64,000 nucleotides of DNA from Saccharospirillum mangrovi (lineage in GTDB: Bacteria; Pseudomonadota; Gammaproteobacteria; Pseudomonadales; Natronospirillaceae): assembly GCF_003367315.1 (NCBI RefSeq), contig NZ_CP031415.1, positions 804,001 to 868,000 on the forward strand, given 5' to 3'. Under the pieces are notes generated by a model, which did not search any database, had not been told where the DNA came from, and saw only the letters and a list, made by a program, of their open reading frames with translations. This document shows, piece after piece, positions 53,099 through 62,543 of this stretch. The first letter of the stretch is position 1. Each line of letters starts with the position of its first letter. The position numbers and the translations under genes are program-made.

Positions 53099-54129
53099 TT
53101 CAGCCAGCGCTTGCCGGCATCGCCCGGCACTTCGCGCACCAGTCTCGGCACCAGATACCCCGGCAAGGACGCCTGCAATTCCCGCCACAATTGTTGCCCG
53201 CGCGCATCCGGCACATCGAAATGCGCCGCGCCGCGCACCGGGTCGAGCTGGTGCAGGTAATAGGGCAGCACATCGGCGTTGAACAAGGCCTGGCTTAAGT
53301 CGGTTAACGCCGCCAGCGAATCGTTCACCCCCGCCAACAACACCGCCTGATTCAGCAACACCGTGCCGGCTTGCCGCAACGGCGCCAACGCCTGACGCAC
53401 TTCGTCGTTGATTTCATGCGCGTGATTGGCGTGCACCACCAGCACGGTTTTCAGCCGCGTCTGTTCGAGCAAACGCACCAAGCCTGCATCGACGCGCGAC
53501 GGCAACACAATCGGCGTGCGACTGTGAATGCGCAGCGTGGTCAGGTTCGGCAAGCGTTCCAGATCGGCGATCAGATCGGCCAGTCGGTCGTTGGGCAGAC
53601 TGAGCGGATCGCCGCCGCTCAGAATCACTTCATGCAGCTCGGGCTGGCTCGCCAGATAGTCGAGCGCCTGTTGCCATTGCGTCGGGCTGAGTCGGTTGTC
53701 GGCGTAGGGAAAATGCTGGCGGAAGCAGTAACGGCAATGCACCGCGCAGGCCTGAGTGGCAATCACCAAAGCGCGGCCCTGATATTTATGGACGATGCCC
53801 GGCGCGGGCGCGTGGTCACGTTCGGCCAGCGGATCGTCCTGAAAACCCGGTTGCGGGTCGATTTCAGCCTCGGTCGGCAACACCTGACGCAACAGCGGAT
53901 CGTGCGGGTCTTTCAGACGCATACGGCGCACAAAGCTTAGCGGTACGCGCAGCGGAAAATCGGCGTTAGCCAGCGCAGGGTTGTCCAGATCGGCGGCGGT
54001 TAAACCCAGCAAATCCAGCAACTGTGACACCGAGCGCACGGCGTTTTTCAGTTCGGATTGCCAGTCAGGAAGGGCGTTGATCGAAATCAGGGTGGGGGAG
54101 TCCACAGCGGGCTCGAACTCGGTTAACAT
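53092..54129 (-). CDS. epmB: EF-P beta-lysine 2,3-aminomutase-like enzyme EpmB
   Basis: 345 residues from ATG 54129, with AGAGG ahead. A radical SAM enzyme with [17 protein letters not shown] (CxxxCxxC) and [12 protein letters not shown], of the KamA family. It converts (S)-alpha-lysine to (R)-beta-lysine for EF-P. Divergent from efp. Confidence 0.95.
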   Translation of the reverse strand: MLTEFEPAVDSPTLISINALPDWQSELKNAVRSVSQLLDLLGLTAADLDNPALANADFPLRVPLSFVRRMRLKDPHDPLLRQVLPTEAEIDPQPGFQDDPLAERDHAPAPGIVHKYQGRALVIATQACAVHCRYCFRQHFPYADNRLSPTQWQQALDYLASQPELHEVILSGGDPLSLPNDRLADLIADLERLPNLTTLRIHSRTPIVLPSRVDAGLVRLLEQTRLKTVLVVHANHAHEINDEVRQALAPLRQAGTVLLNQAVLLAGVNDSLAALTDLSQALFNADVLPYYLHQLDPVRGAAHFDVPDARGQQLWRELQASLPGYLVPRLVREVPGDAGKRWLNQ

Positions 54130-54167
54130 ACGCTCCTCTTGAATTTCCAGGCAATCAGGACGGGTCA

Positions 54168-54746
54168 ATGGCCTCCTATTCTACCAATGAATTCCGTGCA
54201 GGGCTGAAAGTGATGCTCGAGGGCGATCCCTGCACCATCGTCGATAACGAGTTTGTGAAACCGGGTAAAGGCCAGGCCTTCAACCGGGTCAAACTGAAGA
54301 ACCTGAAAACCGGTCGTACGTGGGAGCGGACTTTTAAGTCCGGTGAATCCGTCGAATCCGCCGATGTCATGGACATCGACATGGAATACCTCTACGAGGA
54401 CGGCGAATTCTGGCACTTCATGAAGACCGACGGTTCCTTCGAACAATTGCCGGCCGACGCCAGCGCCGTGGGTGACACCAAGGATTGGCTGAAAGAACAG
54501 GAAACCTACGTGGTCTGCCTGTACAACGGCGATCCGATTTCGGTCACCCCGCCGAACCACATTGAACTCGAAATCGTTGAAACCGATCCGGGTTTGAAAG
54601 GCGACACTGCCACCGGTGGTTCCAAGCCGGCAACCCTGTCGACCGGTGCTGTCGTGCGCGTGCCTTTGTTCCTGAACCAGGGCGAAAAAATCCGCGTTGA
54701 TACCCGCACCCGCGAATACATCAGCCGGGCCAAACAGTCCGATTGA
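54168..54746 (+). CDS. efp: elongation factor P
   Basis: 192 residues, relieving ribosome stalling at polyproline. The modified lysine is Lys34 in KPGKGQAF. C-terminal domains II and III are complete. With epmB divergent and epmA at 60977, the beta-lysylation route is encoded within 8 kb. Confidence 0.97.
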   Translation: MASYSTNEFRAGLKVMLEGDPCTIVDNEFVKPGKGQAFNRVKLKNLKTGRTWERTFKSGESVESADVMDIDMEYLYEDGEFWHFMKTDGSFEQLPADASAVGDTKDWLKEQETYVVCLYNGDPISVTPPNHIELEIVETDPGLKGDTATGGSKPATLSTGAVVRVPLFLNQGEKIRVDTRTREYISRAKQSD

Positions 54747-54762
54747 TCCGCGTTTCGGGTAC

Positions 54763-54793
54763 AAAAAAGGCCGCATCGTGCGGCCTTTTTTTT
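54763..54793 (+). terminator. rho-independent terminator after efp
   Basis: GGCCGC and GCGGCC with flanking A and T runs around ATCGT, then eight T. It abuts the 3' end of the convergent GntR gene and its A/T symmetry may serve both. Confidence 0.92.
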
Positions 54794-55430
54794 ATGGAGC
54801 AGACAAAGCGCTTAGCTGTTCCAATCGCAACCTGAACAGCGGCGCGGCATCGTCGCCTTGTTCACTTTGTAACAGCGCTGCCTGCAATTCCTGCATTAGA
54901 TTTTTTGCCAGAGTTGCGCCGTTTTCCTGCTGGTTCAGCAACAGGCTGCGATAGACGCGGCAGAACAGAATATGAAAGGTGTCGCTGAGTAAATCGTGGC
55001 GGATTTTGTGGCGAATTAAATCGTTGTAGCGATAGCACACCGTCCAGAACGTACCGACGGAAAATTGCTTCACCAGCATCTTGCTGAGCTGAGACAACGC
55101 CGCCAATTCAAGGCGATCATCATCGTCCAGCGGCAGCGGGCCAAGCTCGGCGGTGATCTTCAAAATATCGACTAACACCGTCAGGTCATCGCGGAAATTG
55201 GTGCGGTCGGCGGGAATGATCAGCGTGCCGACGCCCGACTTGGTTTCAACAAAACGTTCCAATGCCAGCCGATGCAATACCTGACGAATCGGCGTCCGGC
55301 TGACTTCAAATTCCTTCGCCAGTTTTTCCTCGAACAACACCTCACCACCCTGGAATTCGCCTATGCAAATGCGCTTGCGGACGTCGTTGCAGATGGCGTC
55401 CAGTTTGTGAATGTTGGCGGATTTGGTCAT
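54792..55430 (-). CDS. GntR-family (FadR subfamily) regulator
   Basis: 212 residues: an N-terminal winged HTH (VLFEEKLAKEFEVSRTPIRQVLHRLALERFVE, read in parts) and an all-helical FCD-type effector domain. Divergent from the amino-acid ABC operon, with a palindrome in the shared intergenic region, so it is probably its repressor. The effector is likely an amino acid or a derivative. Confidence 0.9.
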   Translation of the reverse strand: MTKSANIHKLDAICNDVRKRICIGEFQGGEVLFEEKLAKEFEVSRTPIRQVLHRLALERFVETKSGVGTLIIPADRTNFRDDLTVLVDILKITAELGPLPLDDDDRLELAALSQLSKMLVKQFSVGTFWTVCYRYNDLIRHKIRHDLLSDTFHILFCRVYRSLLLNQQENGATLAKNLMQELQAALLQSEQGDDAAPLFRLRLEQLSALSAP

Positions 55431-55533
55431 GGGTTCCCGGTCAGTGGCGCTTGAAGGTCGCTGGCGATTCTAATCAAAAAAGTCGGCACACGGATACTCC
55501 TAAAGCCCGCAGATGAATTTTTCATGACCGGGA

Positions 55534-55571
55534 TTGCAGTCCAAAAATTTGCGTGTGTATACTTGTATACA
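55534..55571 (+). promoter_or_regulatory. aap operon promoter with overlapping GntR operator
   Basis: TTGCAG (55534-55539), an 18-base gap and TATACT (55558-55563). The palindrome TGTATAC-TT-GTATACA at 55556-55571 overlaps the -10 box, the classic repressor arrangement. Confidence 0.6.
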
Positions 55572-55662
55572 GGTTGCCGATCCGCTAGTTTGAATGCGCA
55601 GACAGTGACCCATTTGGTTAATCTAGACCGCGCCAATCCGGCATAGTAAACGGGGTACAGCG

Positions 55663-56811
55663 ATGATGTGGCTGAGTCATAAAGGCGTTCGCACCGTGCT
55701 TTTTCAGAGCCTGTTGGTGCTGTTGCTGGTGGCCGTTGTCTATATCGCCGGCGTCAATATCGTGCAGAACCTGGCGGCTGTTGGCATCCACATCGACTAT
55801 GGCTTTTTAGGCCGCCAGGCCGGTTTTGACGTCAACGAAAGTCTGATCGATTACGACGCCGGTCGCAGTTACGGCCGTGCACTCTGGGTGGGGGTCCTCA
55901 ATACCCTGGCGCTGTCGGCCGTCTGCATCGTGGGCGCAACGGTACTGGGCACGGTGATGGGCATGCTCAGAACCAGCCAGAATTGGTTGGGCAGCACGCT
56001 GGCTTATGTGTACGTCGAAGTGATGCGCAATCTACCCAAATTGCTGATCCTGCTTACGCTCTACATTCTGACCATTAATCAACTGCCGCCGGTCCGACAG
56101 GCGGTTGATATTCTGGGTGTATTTCATCTGTCCAACCGGGCGTTTTATTTCCCCGCTTTGATTTGGCAGCCGCACATGCACAGCGTCTTGATCGCGCTGC
56201 TGGTGACGGTGTTGCTGTTGTTTGTCTATCGACGCTTTGTCATTCATCACCAACAAAAAACCGGCCAGCGCTGGCCCATTTTCTGGCCGGGACTGGCGTT
56301 ATTGTGTCTGGTCTGGTGGTTATCGTCGCTGCTGTTCAATGTGCACTACGTCTTTGAAATTCCTCGTTTGCAAGGCTTCGATTTTTCCGGTGGCGGGCGA
56401 ATTTCAGTGCAGTTTCTGGTGTTGGCACTGGCGTTGAGTGTGTATCACGGCGGGCAGGTGGCGGAGCTGGTGCGCGGCGGTATTCAGTCAGTCTCCAAAG
56501 GCCAGGAAGAAGCTGCCCGGTCGAGCGGGTTGACCTATCTGCAAGTGATGCGCCTGGTGGTATTGCCACAAGCGCTGCGGGTCATCATTCCATCGATGGG
56601 CAACCAATATCTGAACATCACAAAAAATACCTCGATCGGTCTGGCGGTGGGTTTTTCCGATCTGGTGTCGGTGATGAATACGGCCATTAACCAGACGTTT
56701 CGGCCAATCGAATTGATGTCCATTGCGGCGCTGATTTATCTCAGCATCTGTCTGGTCGTCACGCTGTTGATCAATCTGTACAACCGTCGTATGCGGCTGG
56801 AGAAAGCATGA
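55663..56811 (+). CDS. aapQ: general L-amino-acid ABC transporter permease AapQ
   Basis: 382 residues with about eight helices and the EAA loop EEAARSSGLTYLQVMRLVVLPQALRVIIPSMGNQYLN (in parts), typical of the HisMQ family. The long N-terminal periplasmic insertion (DYGFLGRQAGFDVNESLIDYD) marks AapQ. Overlaps aapM by four bases. Confidence 0.93.
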   Translation: MMWLSHKGVRTVLFQSLLVLLLVAVVYIAGVNIVQNLAAVGIHIDYGFLGRQAGFDVNESLIDYDAGRSYGRALWVGVLNTLALSAVCIVGATVLGTVMGMLRTSQNWLGSTLAYVYVEVMRNLPKLLILLTLYILTINQLPPVRQAVDILGVFHLSNRAFYFPALIWQPHMHSVLIALLVTVLLLFVYRRFVIHHQQKTGQRWPIFWPGLALLCLVWWLSSLLFNVHYVFEIPRLQGFDFSGGGRISVQFLVLALALSVYHGGQVAELVRGGIQSVSKGQEEAARSSGLTYLQVMRLVVLPQALRVIIPSMGNQYLNITKNTSIGLAVGFSDLVSVMNTAINQTFRPIELMSIAALIYLSICLVVTLLINLYNRRMRLEKA

Positions 56812-57923
56812 AATTGTCGTCCATTTCTGCAGCTTTGCCGGTTGAAGCCGGATCGATCAGCGCCGCGTTTCGCGCATGCGGAATGATCGCGCTGTCCTGG
56901 TGTCGGCACCGGCTATTCCGGACGCCACTGGATACCGTGATTACGTTGTTGGTTGCGGGCTTTTTATTGCGCTGGGTGCCAGCGGTTGTCGGTTGGTTCA
57001 GTTGGAATGCGGTCGGTTTCTGGAGCGATGCGGAATTGTGCCGCACCGCCAGCGGCGCCTGCTGGCCTTTTATTCGCGAAAAAGCCCGGCTGATTCTGTT
57101 TGGCACTTATCCGTTCGACGAACAATGGCGCCCGGCGCTGGCGTGTGTACTGCTGATCGGTTTGGTGGCCGCCAGCATGATACGGGCCTTGTATTCACGG
57201 GCGCTGGTGGTGGCCTGGACGCTCGGCAGCCTCGCTTTCTTTATGCTGATGCAAGGTGGAGAACTGGGCCTGGCGCCGGTGGCGTCGATTCAGTGGAACG
57301 GCTTGCCGGTGTTGTTGATGCTGTCGGTATTCAGTGTCCTGGGCGCCTTTCCATTGGGTGTATTGCTGGCACTGGCGCGGTTTCAAAAAGACTATCCGGT
57401 GATCAGCTCCGTGGCCGTGGCGTACATCGAAATTGTGCGCGGCATACCGATGGTCATGGTGCTATTTATGGGGCTGTTTATTCTGCCTTTGATGTTGCCC
57501 CAGGGGTTCAGTCTCGATCCTTTGTTCACCACCTTAATTGTGTTGATTTTTTTCCACGCTGCGTACTTTGCCGAAGAAGTACGCAGCGGTTTGCAGGCCG
57601 TTCCCAACGGCCAGCGCGAAGCGGCTGCCTCACAAGGGTTCAGCTACTGGCAAAGCATGCGACTGATCGTCCTGCCTCAAGCTTTGAAACGCGCCATGCC
57701 CGGCAATATGAACGCCCTGTTGGGCGCTTATAAAGACACCTCTTTGGTCGTCATCCTCGGCATTCACGACATCATGACCACCGCCAAAATGGCCTACAGC
57801 GAACCGCAGTGGCAGCACTATGGCGTGGAGGCGTATTGCCTGGTGGCGCTTTGGTATTTCAGTACTTGTTTGTGCCTGTCGACCTACAGTCGGCGGCTGG
57901 AAAGAACCCAAAAAAATTCATAA
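56808..57923 (+). CDS. aapM: general L-amino-acid ABC transporter permease AapM
   Basis: 371 residues with the EAA loop QREAAASQGFSYWQSMRLIVLPQAL and the GAYKDTSLVVILG segment. It is partner of AapQ in the inner membrane complex. Confidence 0.93.
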   Translation: MKLSSISAALPVEAGSISAAFRACGMIALSWCRHRLFRTPLDTVITLLVAGFLLRWVPAVVGWFSWNAVGFWSDAELCRTASGACWPFIREKARLILFGTYPFDEQWRPALACVLLIGLVAASMIRALYSRALVVAWTLGSLAFFMLMQGGELGLAPVASIQWNGLPVLLMLSVFSVLGAFPLGVLLALARFQKDYPVISSVAVAYIEIVRGIPMVMVLFMGLFILPLMLPQGFSLDPLFTTLIVLIFFHAAYFAEEVRSGLQAVPNGQREAAASQGFSYWQSMRLIVLPQALKRAMPGNMNALLGAYKDTSLVVILGIHDIMTTAKMAYSEPQWQHYGVEAYCLVALWYFSTCLCLSTYSRRLERTQKNS

Positions 57924-58005
57924 CAAGAATGCTCAACGACTCAGCAATCACGGTAAACGAACCATCTTAAAATTTATCCAAATAACCCAATAAAGGATCG
58001 CTAAG

Positions 58006-59046
58006 ATGAAATATTTTGCTGCAGTTTTTACGGCGGCTGCCGCCATGACTTTGTCCATAAACAGCGCTCAGGCGGGTGCAGTGTTGGACGATATTAAAGC
58101 GCAAGATCAATTGATTTGTCTGGTCAACCCGAACTCGCCGGGCTTTTCCGTGCCCGACAGCCAGGGTGTGTTCCAGGGCTTTAATACCGATTTTTGCCGC
58201 ATGACCGCCGCCGCCATTTTTGGCGACGTCAACAAAGCCAGTATTCGCGGCATTGGTTTCTCCGACAGCATGAGAACCATCGTCGCCCAGGGTGCGCACA
58301 TGGCGTCGCGCAGCATTACCCGCACCGGCACCCGCGATGTGAACCCAGGCATGGCCTTTGTTGCCACCACCTTCTACGACGGCCAGGGTTTCCTGGTGCC
58401 GAAAGCCTTGGGTATCCGGTCGGCAACGGAACTGGAAGGCGCAACCGTTTGCGCCGAAGAAGGCTCGACCACACTGTCTAACATTGCCGACTGGTTTGGT
58501 GATCGCGGCATGGATTACAAGGTCGAAAACATCAACGACAAAAATGCCCGTTTGCAGGCGTTCTTTGCTGGAAAATGTGACGTCTTGGCCAGCGATTTAA
58601 CGGCCCTGGCATCCGACCGCCAACTGGCATCCAACCCGGACGATTTCATGTTGCTGCCGGAAATTATTTCCGCCGAACCGCTGACGTTGGTTGCGCGCCC
58701 GGATCAGGAATTGGAGTCGGTTATTTACTGGGCGTTTCAAGTGATGTTGAACGCGGAACAGTACGGTGTGAGCTCGGCTAACATCGATCAGGTCATGGCC
58801 AATCTCGACGCCCAACCGAGCGACGTGCAGCGCATGTTCAGTGCCGATTCGGCGGCTGGCGAAATGGCCGACGCACTCGGTCTGCCGCGTGACTGGAGCT
58901 ATCAGATCATCAAGCAGGTGGGTAACTACGGCGAAGTGTACGACCGGCACCTGGGCGCGCAGACCGCGCTGAACATCGGCCGCGAGGGCACGTTCAATGC
59001 CCTGGCCAGCGATGGCGGTTTGCAGTATCCGCACCCTGTCCGTTAA
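58006..59046 (+). CDS. aapJ: amino-acid-binding periplasmic protein AapJ
   Basis: 346 residues with a signal peptide ending near AQA. The SBP_bac_3 motif GFNTDFCRMTAAAIFGD and the IRGIGFSDSM / SRSITRTGTRD region belong to the AapJ subfamily. It captures L-amino acids and delivers them to AapQM. It is placed after the permeases, rather than first as in Rhizobium aapJQMP. Confidence 0.93.
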   Translation: MKYFAAVFTAAAAMTLSINSAQAGAVLDDIKAQDQLICLVNPNSPGFSVPDSQGVFQGFNTDFCRMTAAAIFGDVNKASIRGIGFSDSMRTIVAQGAHMASRSITRTGTRDVNPGMAFVATTFYDGQGFLVPKALGIRSATELEGATVCAEEGSTTLSNIADWFGDRGMDYKVENINDKNARLQAFFAGKCDVLASDLTALASDRQLASNPDDFMLLPEIISAEPLTLVARPDQELESVIYWAFQVMLNAEQYGVSSANIDQVMANLDAQPSDVQRMFSADSAAGEMADALGLPRDWSYQIIKQVGNYGEVYDRHLGAQTALNIGREGTFNALASDGGLQYPHPVR

Positions 59047-59074
59047 CCCTTCAGCGCAACCGGAGCGACGCAGC

Positions 59075-59626
59075 ATGTCCGATGATCAGTCGAACGAATT
59101 TAACGCCGACGCTCCGGCCTGGGTGACGGTTGAGGTGCCTGCCACGGCTGGCGGTCGCCTCGCCTTGTTGGGCTTTCCTGGTTTGCTGATGGGGGCTGAC
59201 AGCCTCAGTTACATCGATCCTGTTGAACAAAACGAACGGTTCGATCAGCTCTATCAACACGGCTGCCGACGGTTTTATTCCTTTGTCCATGAAGACGATG
59301 TACCGGCCGATGCATTGGCGCAAACACAGCAGACAGCGCGGCAAAACGGCATCGAATTTTGTTGGCTGCCGATCACGGATTTCGGCATCCCGGACGCTAC
59401 GACGGCCGAACGCTGGCAGCAGCAACAGGCGGACCTGCAAACGTTGTTGCAACAAGGGCAACTGATCGGTCTGAGCTGCCTGTCGGGCATTGGGCGCTCC
59501 GGCATGATGGCGGCCGATCTGCTGGCGAATGCCGGCATGACGCCGGACCAGGCGATTGCCTGGGTGCGCCAGCGACTGCCCGAAGCCATTGAAAATCCGC
59601 GACAGGAAGCCTGGGTGGGATCCTGA
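59075..59626 (+). CDS. cysteine phosphatase-like protein (dual-specificity/CDKN3-like) inside the aap operon
   Basis: 183 residues, GGAG ahead of ATG 59075. The C-x5-R P-loop CLSGIGRSG (Cys135, Arg141) and a preceding acidic region resemble dual-specificity/PTP phosphatases; the usual His before the Cys is Ser here. It lies 28 bases after aapJ and 3 before aapP. The role in transport or its regulation is unknown. Confidence 0.78.
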   Translation: MSDDQSNEFNADAPAWVTVEVPATAGGRLALLGFPGLLMGADSLSYIDPVEQNERFDQLYQHGCRRFYSFVHEDDVPADALAQTQQTARQNGIEFCWLPITDFGIPDATTAERWQQQQADLQTLLQQGQLIGLSCLSGIGRSGMMAADLLANAGMTPDQAIAWVRQRLPEAIENPRQEAWVGS

Positions 59627-59629
59627 ATC

Positions 59630-60409
59630 ATGACGGCCAAAGGTGTGTTTATGCACAGCGAACAGCAGACAGCAGCGCCGATCATTGACGTGATCGGCAT
59701 GAACAAATGGTTCGACCAGTTTCAGGTGTTGAAGAACATCAACCTGAGTGTCGCGACCGGCGAACGCATTGTGATTTGCGGCCCGTCCGGCTCCGGCAAG
59801 TCGACGTTGATTCGTTGCATCAACCGACTGGAAGAACATCAGGATGGGCGCATTGTCGTCGACGGCATCGAACTGAACAGCAATTTAAAACAGGTTCACA
59901 AGGTGCGACAGGAAGTCGGGATGGTGTTTCAGCATTTTAATTTGTACCCGCATTTAACGGTGTTGGAGAACTGCACGCTGGCACCGATTTGGGTGCGCAA
60001 AATGCCGCAGGCCGACGCCATTGAAAACGCCATGGCGTTTTTGCGTCGGGTCAAAATTGCCGATCAGGCGCACAAGTTGCCGTCGCAATTATCCGGCGGC
60101 CAGCAGCAGCGCGCGGCCATCGCCCGCACGCTGTGTATGAACCCGAAAGTGATTTTGTTTGATGAACCGACATCGGCACTGGATCCGGAAATGATCAAGG
60201 AAGTGCTCGATGTCATGGTCGCGCTCGCCGAAGAACAGATCACCATGTTGTGTGTGACGCACGAAATGGGGTTCGCCAAACGAGTCGCCGATCGGGTGGT
60301 GTTTATGGACGCCGGCGAGATCGTCGAACAAAACGCACCGCATGAATTTTTCGACCATCCGCAGTCGCCGCGAACGCAACAGTTTTTGAGTCAGATACTG
60401 GCGCATTAA
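59630..60409 (+). CDS. aapP: general L-amino-acid ABC transporter ATP-binding protein AapP
   Basis: 259 residues; Walker [43 protein letters not shown] and [13 protein letters not shown] are diagnostic of polar amino-acid ATPases. ATG 59630 is preferred; ATG 59651 is possible. It completes the transporter. Confidence 0.94.
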   Translation: MTAKGVFMHSEQQTAAPIIDVIGMNKWFDQFQVLKNINLSVATGERIVICGPSGSGKSTLIRCINRLEEHQDGRIVVDGIELNSNLKQVHKVRQEVGMVFQHFNLYPHLTVLENCTLAPIWVRKMPQADAIENAMAFLRRVKIADQAHKLPSQLSGGQQQRAAIARTLCMNPKVILFDEPTSALDPEMIKEVLDVMVALAEEQITMLCVTHEMGFAKRVADRVVFMDAGEIVEQNAPHEFFDHPQSPRTQQFLSQILAH

Positions 60410-60458
60410 TGCCGTTGTTCGTTTCGATTCAGTTTCGATTTAGCAATAAGCCAATGGA

Positions 60459-60917
60459 ATGATTTCGATCTTATTTATTTGCAGCGGCAACACCTGTCGC
60501 TCCCCTATGGCCGAGGCTGTGGCCCGGCACTGGCTGGCGCAGCAGGCGTCGCCGTTGTCGCGGTTGATTCGTGTCGCTTCGGCCGGTACCGATGCCGATA
60601 CCGCCAGCCCGACCACGCCCGAGGCCATCACCGCTCTGGCCCATCAGTGCATCGGTTTTTCCGGCCGCAGCCAACGGCTGTCGCGCGAATTACTGAGCAA
60701 CTGCGACATCGTGTTTACCATGACGGCACTGCATCACCGCCGGGTAACCGACTTGCTCGAATCGACACCGGACGCACGCTTGCCGCTGGTGTATCCGCTG
60801 CATCCGAACGCGGACATCGACGACCCGCTGGGTCGGGGTCAGGCGCGTTATCACCAATTGGTGATGGATTTTCTGACTTTGATTCCGCAGCGCTTACAGC
60901 AGGTGACGCAGTTGTAA
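60459..60917 (+). CDS. low-molecular-weight protein phosphatase (tyrosine or arginine type)
   Basis: 152 residues. The P-loop CSGNTCRSPMAEA (Cys8, Arg14) sits at the N-terminus and a general-acid Asp in DDPLGRG at the C-terminus. Thr in CxGNTCRS is the residue associated with protein-arginine phosphatases such as YwlE, while PTPs usually have Ile/Leu there, so arginine phosphatase is possible. It lies 49 bases after aapP. Confidence 0.85.
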   Translation: MISILFICSGNTCRSPMAEAVARHWLAQQASPLSRLIRVASAGTDADTASPTTPEAITALAHQCIGFSGRSQRLSRELLSNCDIVFTMTALHHRRVTDLLESTPDARLPLVYPLHPNADIDDPLGRGQARYHQLVMDFLTLIPQRLQQVTQL

Positions 60918-60976
60918 CTGGCGGCCGTTGCCGCGATGGTCAACAATGCCGCCACCGAACGACGTGGATGTTTTTG

Positions 60977-61918
60977 ATGACCTGGCAACCGACCGCTTCA
61001 CTGCACAATCTGCAACGCCGTGCGCGTTGCTTGGCCGATATTCGCGCCTTTTTCGCCGAGCGTTCGGTGTTGGAAGTCGATACGCCGCTGTTGTCGAACC
61101 AGGGCATCACCGATGTGAATCTGGCGAACATCCGCACCACCGACGGTGGCTTTTTGCAGACCTCGCCCGAGTACGCGATGAAGCGGTTATTGGCGGCGGG
61201 CATTGGCGATTGTTATCAGCTCGGTCACGTGTTTCGGCAAGACGAAAGCGGGCCGCGTCACAATGCCGAGTTCACCTTGCTCGAATGGTATCGGCTCGGT
61301 TGGGACGATCGGCAATTGATGGACGAAGTCGCGCAACTGTGTCGGCACCTGGCCGGCCAACCGGAACTCAAGGTTGAACAACGCAGTTACGCCGACGCCT
61401 TTGTGCGTGCCGGCTTGCCCGATCCACATCGCGCTGAACTCGACGAGTTGAAGTCGGCGGTGCAACAACATTTGTCGGCCGACAGCCACGGTTGGTCGCG
61501 CGACGATTGCCTCGATGCCTTGATGGCGCTGGTGGTGGAGCCGTCGCTGCCAGCCGATCAACTGACCTTTATTGCGCTCTACCCGGCCAGCCAGGCGGCG
61601 TTGGCGCGTTTTGTTGAAGTCGATGGGCTGACGCTGGCGCGGCGGTTTGAGTTGTACTGGGGCGGGTTGGAATTAGCCAACGGCTATTTCGAATTGACCG
61701 ACGCCGATGAACAACAGCGGCGTTTTGCGGCCGATCAACAACGGCGTGCAGCGCAGGGTTTGCCTGCGGCGGAAATGGACGAGCGGTTGCTGGCGGCGTT
61801 GCGGTCGGGTTTACCGGAATGCGCTGGGGTGGCGCTGGGTGTGGATCGGTTATTGATGCGGATTTTGGGCGAAGACCGCATTGAAGCGGTCCTGCCGTTT
61901 GATCGTTCGCGCGCCTGA
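60977..61918 (+). CDS. epmA: EF-P-(R)-beta-lysine ligase EpmA
   Basis: 313 residues from ATG 60977 (ATG 60968 is an alternative). A class II lysyl-tRNA-synthetase-like catalytic domain without the anticodon domain: FRQDESGPRHNAEFTLLEWYRL, ELYWGGLELANGYFELTD and GVALGVDRLLM. It ligates beta-lysine to EF-P Lys34. It follows the phosphatase gene by 59 bases. Confidence 0.95.
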   Translation: MTWQPTASLHNLQRRARCLADIRAFFAERSVLEVDTPLLSNQGITDVNLANIRTTDGGFLQTSPEYAMKRLLAAGIGDCYQLGHVFRQDESGPRHNAEFTLLEWYRLGWDDRQLMDEVAQLCRHLAGQPELKVEQRSYADAFVRAGLPDPHRAELDELKSAVQQHLSADSHGWSRDDCLDALMALVVEPSLPADQLTFIALYPASQAALARFVEVDGLTLARRFELYWGGLELANGYFELTDADEQQRRFAADQQRRAAQGLPAAEMDERLLAALRSGLPECAGVALGVDRLLMRILGEDRIEAVLPFDRSRA

Positions 61919-61954
61919 ATTCAGTCGTGCAATTTAGTCGTGCAATTCAGTCGT
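61919..61954. repeat. 13-base tandem repeat between epmA and proQ-like gene
   Basis: Three units of ATTCAGTCGTGCA type (the second reads ATTTAGTCGTGCA, the third is cut short) start at 61919, 61932 and 61945, covering the convergent gap and the stop codon of the proQ-like gene. Confidence 0.85.
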
Positions 61955-62474
61955 TCTTGGGCTTGTTAACCAAGGCTTCGAGTTTGCGCTGCAAACGTTC
62001 TTCCTGAGCTTTAGCTGGAGCCTTCGGTCGCGGTGCTTTCTTCGCTTTGGGTTTGGCCTTGGCGGTGCGTTCGGCGCGGCGCTTGTCGATGGCGTCGAGT
62101 TTTTCCTTGGCGTGACCGGCGTCTTCGGCGCTGACGGTGCCAGCGGCGCTGCCGTCGATGCTCACCCGGTCGGCACCTTCCACCATGCAGGCGTAGTAAG
62201 AACGCAACCGCACGTAAACATTCAACGCGCGGCGAATGCGTGTTTTCGACAGCTTGCCGTCTTCCGCCAGCGTTTCATGAATGCCGATTTTCAGCGGCTT
62301 GGGCTGACGTGGGTTGAAAGCATTCGGGTACAGCTCACACAGTTCGTCCATGGCCTGGCGGTTGGCTTCAAACTCTTTTTTTCGCTGCGCGTCCGTCTTC
62401 TTTTTCTTGGCGCTGTTCGTGGCCTCAGAAGTCGGTTGCTGAGCGGGTGTTCCCTGGGTGTTTTCGTCGGTCAT
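61947..62474 (-). CDS. ProQ/FinO-family RNA-binding protein
   Basis: 175 residues. The FinO/ProQ domain is visible from LCELYPNAFNPRQPKPLKIGI to RIRRALNVYVRLRSYY. Lys/Ala-rich tails on both sides (SAKKKKTDAQRKKE; TAKAKPKAKKAPRPKAPAKA) suit RNA binding. It may act with the CrcZ-like and other sRNAs, but this is not shown by the sequence. Confidence 0.88.
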   Translation of the reverse strand: MTDENTQGTPAQQPTSEATNSAKKKKTDAQRKKEFEANRQAMDELCELYPNAFNPRQPKPLKIGIHETLAEDGKLSKTRIRRALNVYVRLRSYYACMVEGADRVSIDGSAAGTVSAEDAGHAKEKLDAIDKRRAERTAKAKPKAKKAPRPKAPAKAQEERLQRKLEALVNKPKND

Positions 62475-62543
62475 GGTCTGTCCGGCAAGCTTATTGAACG
62501 GCGCAGGATACCGGCTTTAAAAAGCCGATTCCATAGGCCTCGC

